Assembly: GCA_036825615.1 (NCBI GenBank)
Contig: DAISXY010000006.1
Coordinates: 62,001-126,000, forward strand
Direction: 5' to 3'
Origin: JAICXG01 sp036825615
GTDB taxonomy: Bacteria; Verrucomicrobiota; Verrucomicrobiia; Chthoniobacterales; UBA10450
DNA length: 64,000 nucleotides
Part shown: in pieces, positions 61,481 through 64,000 of the stretch
Layout: each line of letters begins with the position of its first letter
How positions within the stretch are numbered: position 1 is the stretch's first letter
Notes under the pieces: model-generated
Database searches by the model: none
The model's input: the letters and a program-made list of their open reading frames with translations, nothing else
Told to the model about the DNA's origin: nothing
Position numbers and translations under genes: made by a program

Positions 61481-62299
61481 ATGGATTCCGGCTTTGCCGC
61501 TTCGGCCCTGCTCATTGTTGGTCACGGCTCGACCGTGAACCCGGACTCGAGCGCGCCGAGTCTCGCCCAAGCCGCGGTGATCCGCGGGCGCGGGATTTTT
61601 CGCGCGGTCGGTTGCAGCTTTTGGAAAGAGGAGCCAAGCCTGCGCGACGCGCTCCTGCTCTTCGATGATCCCGAAATCCGCGAGGTCTATGTAGTGCCAA
61701 ATTTTATCAGCGAAGGCTACTTCACCCAGACGGTCATCCCGCGCGAATTGCAGCTGGCCGGGCGCCTGACGATCCGACCGGGCGGACAGGTGTGGAAATA
61801 CTGTGAGCCGGTGGGCAATCATCGGGCCGTGACCGAACTGCTCCTCCGCCGGGCGCGGGAAGTTGCGCCGGAGGCGCCGGAAAAAGAAACGAGCCTGCTC
61901 ATTGTCGCGCATGGCACCCCGTTGAACGACAACAGCGCGGTGGCGGCGAAGCGCGAGGTGGAAAAAATCGCGGCCCTCGGGCGCTACGCCGAGGTCCAAA
62001 ACGCCTACATGGAGGAGCCGCCGCTGATCTCGGATTGGCCGCGCCTAACGAATACGCCGAATGTGGTTGTCGTTCCCTTTTTCATTTCCGACGGCCTGCA
62101 CAGTTACGAAGACATCCCGGTCCTGCTCGGGATCGAAGCGGAAGCAACCGCGACCGCCAGCCGGCGCGAGATCTTTCGCCGCAACCCGTATCGGCTGCAC
62201 GGTCGCAATCTTTATTACGCAAGCGCGATTGGGACTGAGCCGCGCTTCGCCGAGATCATTCTCGAGCAGGCGCGAGCCTTTGATCAGGCCGCGACTTGA
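61481..62299 (+). CDS. CbiX/SirB-type chelatase with two CbiX halves
   Basis: A 272-residue protein made of two homologous CbiX-like halves: LLIVGHGSTVNPDSSAPSLA (His15) and LLIVAHGTPLNDNSAVAAKR. Each half contains the metal-inserting His of class II chelatases; together they resemble the N-terminal part of DR2241-type proteins and sirohydrochlorin chelatases. Predicted role: insertion of cobalt, iron or nickel into sirohydrochlorin or a related tetrapyrrole. The ATG at 61481 fits; the gene 559 bp further on encodes the matching Fe-S domain. A GCCTAACGA (62043) encodes LTN. Confidence 0.85.
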   Translation: MDSGFAASALLIVGHGSTVNPDSSAPSLAQAAVIRGRGIFRAVGCSFWKEEPSLRDALLLFDDPEIREVYVVPNFISEGYFTQTVIPRELQLAGRLTIRPGGQVWKYCEPVGNHRAVTELLLRRAREVAPEAPEKETSLLIVAHGTPLNDNSAVAAKREVEKIAALGRYAEVQNAYMEEPPLISDWPRLTNTPNVVVVPFFISDGLHSYEDIPVLLGIEAEATATASRREIFRRNPYRLHGRNLYYASAIGTEPRFAEIILEQARAFDQAAT

Positions 62300-62874
62300 T
62301 CTCCGGCCAATTTCGGAAAGGTTTCCCTTCCGGACCAGCGCCTGTGAAAAAGAACTCGACGAAGCTCTTGCAGGATCTCGCGGCCTTTGTGCTCGCGGCC
62401 CCGAAGCATCCCAACTCGCTTAAGCAGGCCGCCGAGATGGTGCGAGCGGAGCGGGATTATCGCTGGATCGGGATCTACAAAATCGAGCGGGGCGACTTCA
62501 TCATCGCGGCCGGGACCGGCAAGGAACCGCCGGCCTATCCGCGCTTCCCGGTTTCACAGGGTCTTTGCGGCGCGGTGGCGGAGACCGGCAAGACGCTGAT
62601 CGTGGGCGATGTGACGAAAGACCCGCGGTGGCTGCCCGCGTTCTGGACAACGAACTCGGAGATCGTGGTCCCGATCATCTGCGAATCGAACGGGCACGTC
62701 ATCGGCGTGATTGATGTCGAGAGCGAAAAGCGCGATGCCTTTAGCGAGGACGATCGCGATTTCCTCGAACACGTCGCGGTCGTCCTGGCGCGGCGGCTCT
62801 GCACCAACAAGAACGGCACGACAAAGAAGAACGGCGCGGCAAAGCAGAAGAAGCAGAATGCTCCCGCGCATTAG
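62296..62874 (+). CDS. GAF-domain protein (fRMsr-like)
   Basis: A 192-residue protein with a single GAF domain (about 35-170): WIGIYKIERGDFIIAAGTGK, FPVSQGLCGAVAETGKTLIV and VPIICESNGHVIGVIDVESE. Two of the three cysteines of free methionine-R-sulfoxide reductases are recognisable (GLCGAV and IICESN); the third is not, so activity is uncertain. The C-terminus is a Lys/Asn-rich tail. The likely start is TTG 62296 (overlapping TTGA with the upstream gene); a GTG at 62344 is an alternative. It lies between the CbiX-like and the Fe-S genes. Confidence 0.78.
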   Translation: MISGQFRKGFPSGPAPVKKNSTKLLQDLAAFVLAAPKHPNSLKQAAEMVRAERDYRWIGIYKIERGDFIIAAGTGKEPPAYPRFPVSQGLCGAVAETGKTLIVGDVTKDPRWLPAFWTTNSEIVVPIICESNGHVIGVIDVESEKRDAFSEDDRDFLEHVAVVLARRLCTNKNGTTKKNGAAKQKKQNAPAH

Positions 62875-63517
62875 GCGGGTGCTGGCGGATTGGATCGCCG
62901 CGGGCGCGCGCGGTATTGGGCAGATTGAGATTCAGCCGGCGGGAACTGGTTTTTCGCTCTTTCATTTCGAGGACGCAGGACGCGCGGATCTCCAGGTTTA
63001 TCGTTCGCCTGACGACGCGACCGGGCTGGCGAAATTCGATGATGCGGGAAATTACCGGCCATTGAAAACCGCGCCGAATCTGCGCCACGGCTGGCGGCTC
63101 GAGCTGACGGAGTTGGATTCGCTGGGGGCGGCGCTCGATTTGTTTTATCCCGGGCGACTCGCGACGTTGACGGCTTGGGAAGCGAGCAGCCTGACGACCA
63201 CGCCTTTGCGCGAAACGCTAAACCGCCAGAGTGGCATGTATCGGGTTGCGGCCAAAATTTCCGACCCGCAAATCGATGCGCTGGTCAGCCGTTTTTGCCG
63301 ATCGCAAGGGGGTGAGCCGGGATGCCTGCGCACGATTCTCTGGGCGCGTGATGCGAGCGGCGCACGGCCGTCGCTTCGTCTGCCGCTCGACAAGTTTATC
63401 GCCCCGCTCGACCAGACCGGTCGCGGCGAAACCCGCATCCCGCTGCTCTGCCAGGAAGCCTGCAACCTGCTCGTGGCCGAAGCCCGCAAGGTCGCGAAGG
63501 AATCGACAGGCGATTAG
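62858..63517 (+). CDS. DR2241-like iron-sulfur protein
   Basis: A 219-residue protein whose C-terminal half carries cysteines in CRSQGGEPGCLRTILW and CQEACNLLVAEARK, the arrangement I associate with the [4Fe-4S] domain of DR2241-type chelatases, where it is fused behind CbiX domains. Here it is a separate gene encoding a protein without its own CbiX domain. The CbiX-like gene lies upstream, with the GAF gene between. The ATG at 62858 overlaps the end of the GAF gene (17 bp). The assignment to DR2241 rests on cysteine spacing and neighbourhood. Confidence 0.65.
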   Translation: MLPRIRRVLADWIAAGARGIGQIEIQPAGTGFSLFHFEDAGRADLQVYRSPDDATGLAKFDDAGNYRPLKTAPNLRHGWRLELTELDSLGAALDLFYPGRLATLTAWEASSLTTTPLRETLNRQSGMYRVAAKISDPQIDALVSRFCRSQGGEPGCLRTILWARDASGARPSLRLPLDKFIAPLDQTGRGETRIPLLCQEACNLLVAEARKVAKESTGD

Positions 63518-63526
63518 GCGAGGATT

Positions 63527-64000
63527 GTGACGACCACCTACCGCGCGAAAAAGGTCGTCACGATGGATGGGCCGCCAATCGACGATGGAGCGGTCGTGGT
63601 CGCGGGCGAGCGGATCACGGAGGTTGGGCCATTTCGCGACATCGTTAGGCGCGAAAACCGGGTCGATCTTGGCGAGGATGCGCTCTTGCCCGGCCTGATC
63701 AACGCGCATTGCCATCTCGATTTCACTTGCCTGCGCGGAAAGATCGAGCCGCGGCGCTCGTTTGCCGATTGGATCCGCGAGATCAATCGCTTTCGGGGCG
63801 AGATGAATGAGGATGATTTTCTCGATTCGATCGCGGCCGGTTTCGAGGAAGCGCAACGGTGGGGAACCACCACGATCGCGAACATCGAGTCTTCAACCGC
63901 GTTGCTCGACCGCATGCAACTGCCGCCGTTGCGGACCTGGTGGTTTGCCGAGTTGATTGACGTGCGCGGGACGGTTCCGGCCGAGGAAATGGTCGCGCAG
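63527..64000 (+). CDS. Amidohydrolase, truncated by the window end
   Basis: The first 158 residues of a metal-dependent amidohydrolase (GTG start at 63527). The small beta-sandwich start (VVTMDGPPIDDGAVVVAGER) is followed by the first metal-binding motif GLINAHCHLDFTCLRG. This resembles the MTA/SAH deaminase and aminofutalosine deaminase (MqnX) group, but the rest of the protein is outside the window. A TCGTTAGGC copy (63642) encodes VRR. Confidence 0.85.
   Translation, partial: MTTTYRAKKVVTMDGPPIDDGAVVVAGERITEVGPFRDIVRRENRVDLGEDALLPGLINAHCHLDFTCLRGKIEPRRSFADWIREINRFRGEMNEDDFLDSIAAGFEEAQRWGTTTIANIESSTALLDRMQLPPLRTWWFAELIDVRGTVPAEEMVAQ

Overview
The window looks like chromosomal DNA of a GC-rich soil or freshwater bacterium, most likely of the Verrucomicrobiota (Chthoniobacter/Udaeobacter-like). 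This rests on protein style rather than an rRNA gene, which is absent. The hints are a sigma factor next to serine/threonine kinases that carry zinc ribbons and TPRs, duplicated secreted domains of a kind I associate with this phylum, ResB/CcsA cytochrome c assembly, alginate-export-type porins, and many small palindromic repeats. It is mostly ordinary housekeeping sequence with two more accessory-looking stretches. A 10-N assembly gap lies at 32546-32555.

Layout. 0-5.3 kb: an XRE-receiver fusion regulator, an orphan MacB-type permease, a degenerate alkaline phosphatase homologue and gpmI. 5.4-10.1 kb: a secreted esterase with tandem domains, tRNA-Gln(CUG), a flavin halogenase-like enzyme and a secreted repeat protein; this stretch looks accessory. 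10.2-18.2 kb: an OGG1-like glycosylase, a TonB/ExbB/ExbD-type operon running into def and a duplicated-domain lipoprotein, then ResB-CcsA. 18.4-24.9 kb: a minus-strand locus of sigma factor, active kinase-TPR protein and paralogous pseudokinase-TPR protein. 24.9-28.0 kb: tmRNA (tag ADHQDLALAA), dodecin, Hsp20, a glycosyltransferase-like protein and a sulfotransferase. 28.1-33.6 kb: a sulfur-type uptake locus (Rrf2 regulator, YezD, porin, SsuABC-like ABC transporter) followed by an HPr-like protein.

33.6-48.7 kb: DUF1460 amidase, universal stress protein, rarA, two methyltransferases, Lhr-type helicase, PKD protein, lysS, MtfA-like peptidase, miaB and a VapBC module. 48.8-64 kb: mtnP, a BioF-like protein lacking the PLP lysine, a D,D-carboxypeptidase, glyoxalase, xylB, ubiX, a DUF374 acyltransferase, folD, a flavoprotein reductase, uvrC, a PBP2-like transpeptidase, a CbiX / GAF / DR2241-like Fe-S group, and an amidohydrolase cut by the window end.

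The strongest unexplained signal is not a gene. The exact 9-mer GCCTAACGA (reverse complement TCGTTAGGC) occurs 34 times, against about 0.5 expected for a random 9-mer on both strands. It has no strand preference, lies almost entirely inside genes, always encodes one of four harmless dipeptide or tripeptide contexts, and is missing from the two accessory-looking stretches. It resembles a DNA-uptake or self-recognition sequence. The second signal is several families of palindromic elements inserted in frame in core genes (rarA, lhr, miaB, uvrC) or supplying protein ends (folD, the reductase, the PBP2).
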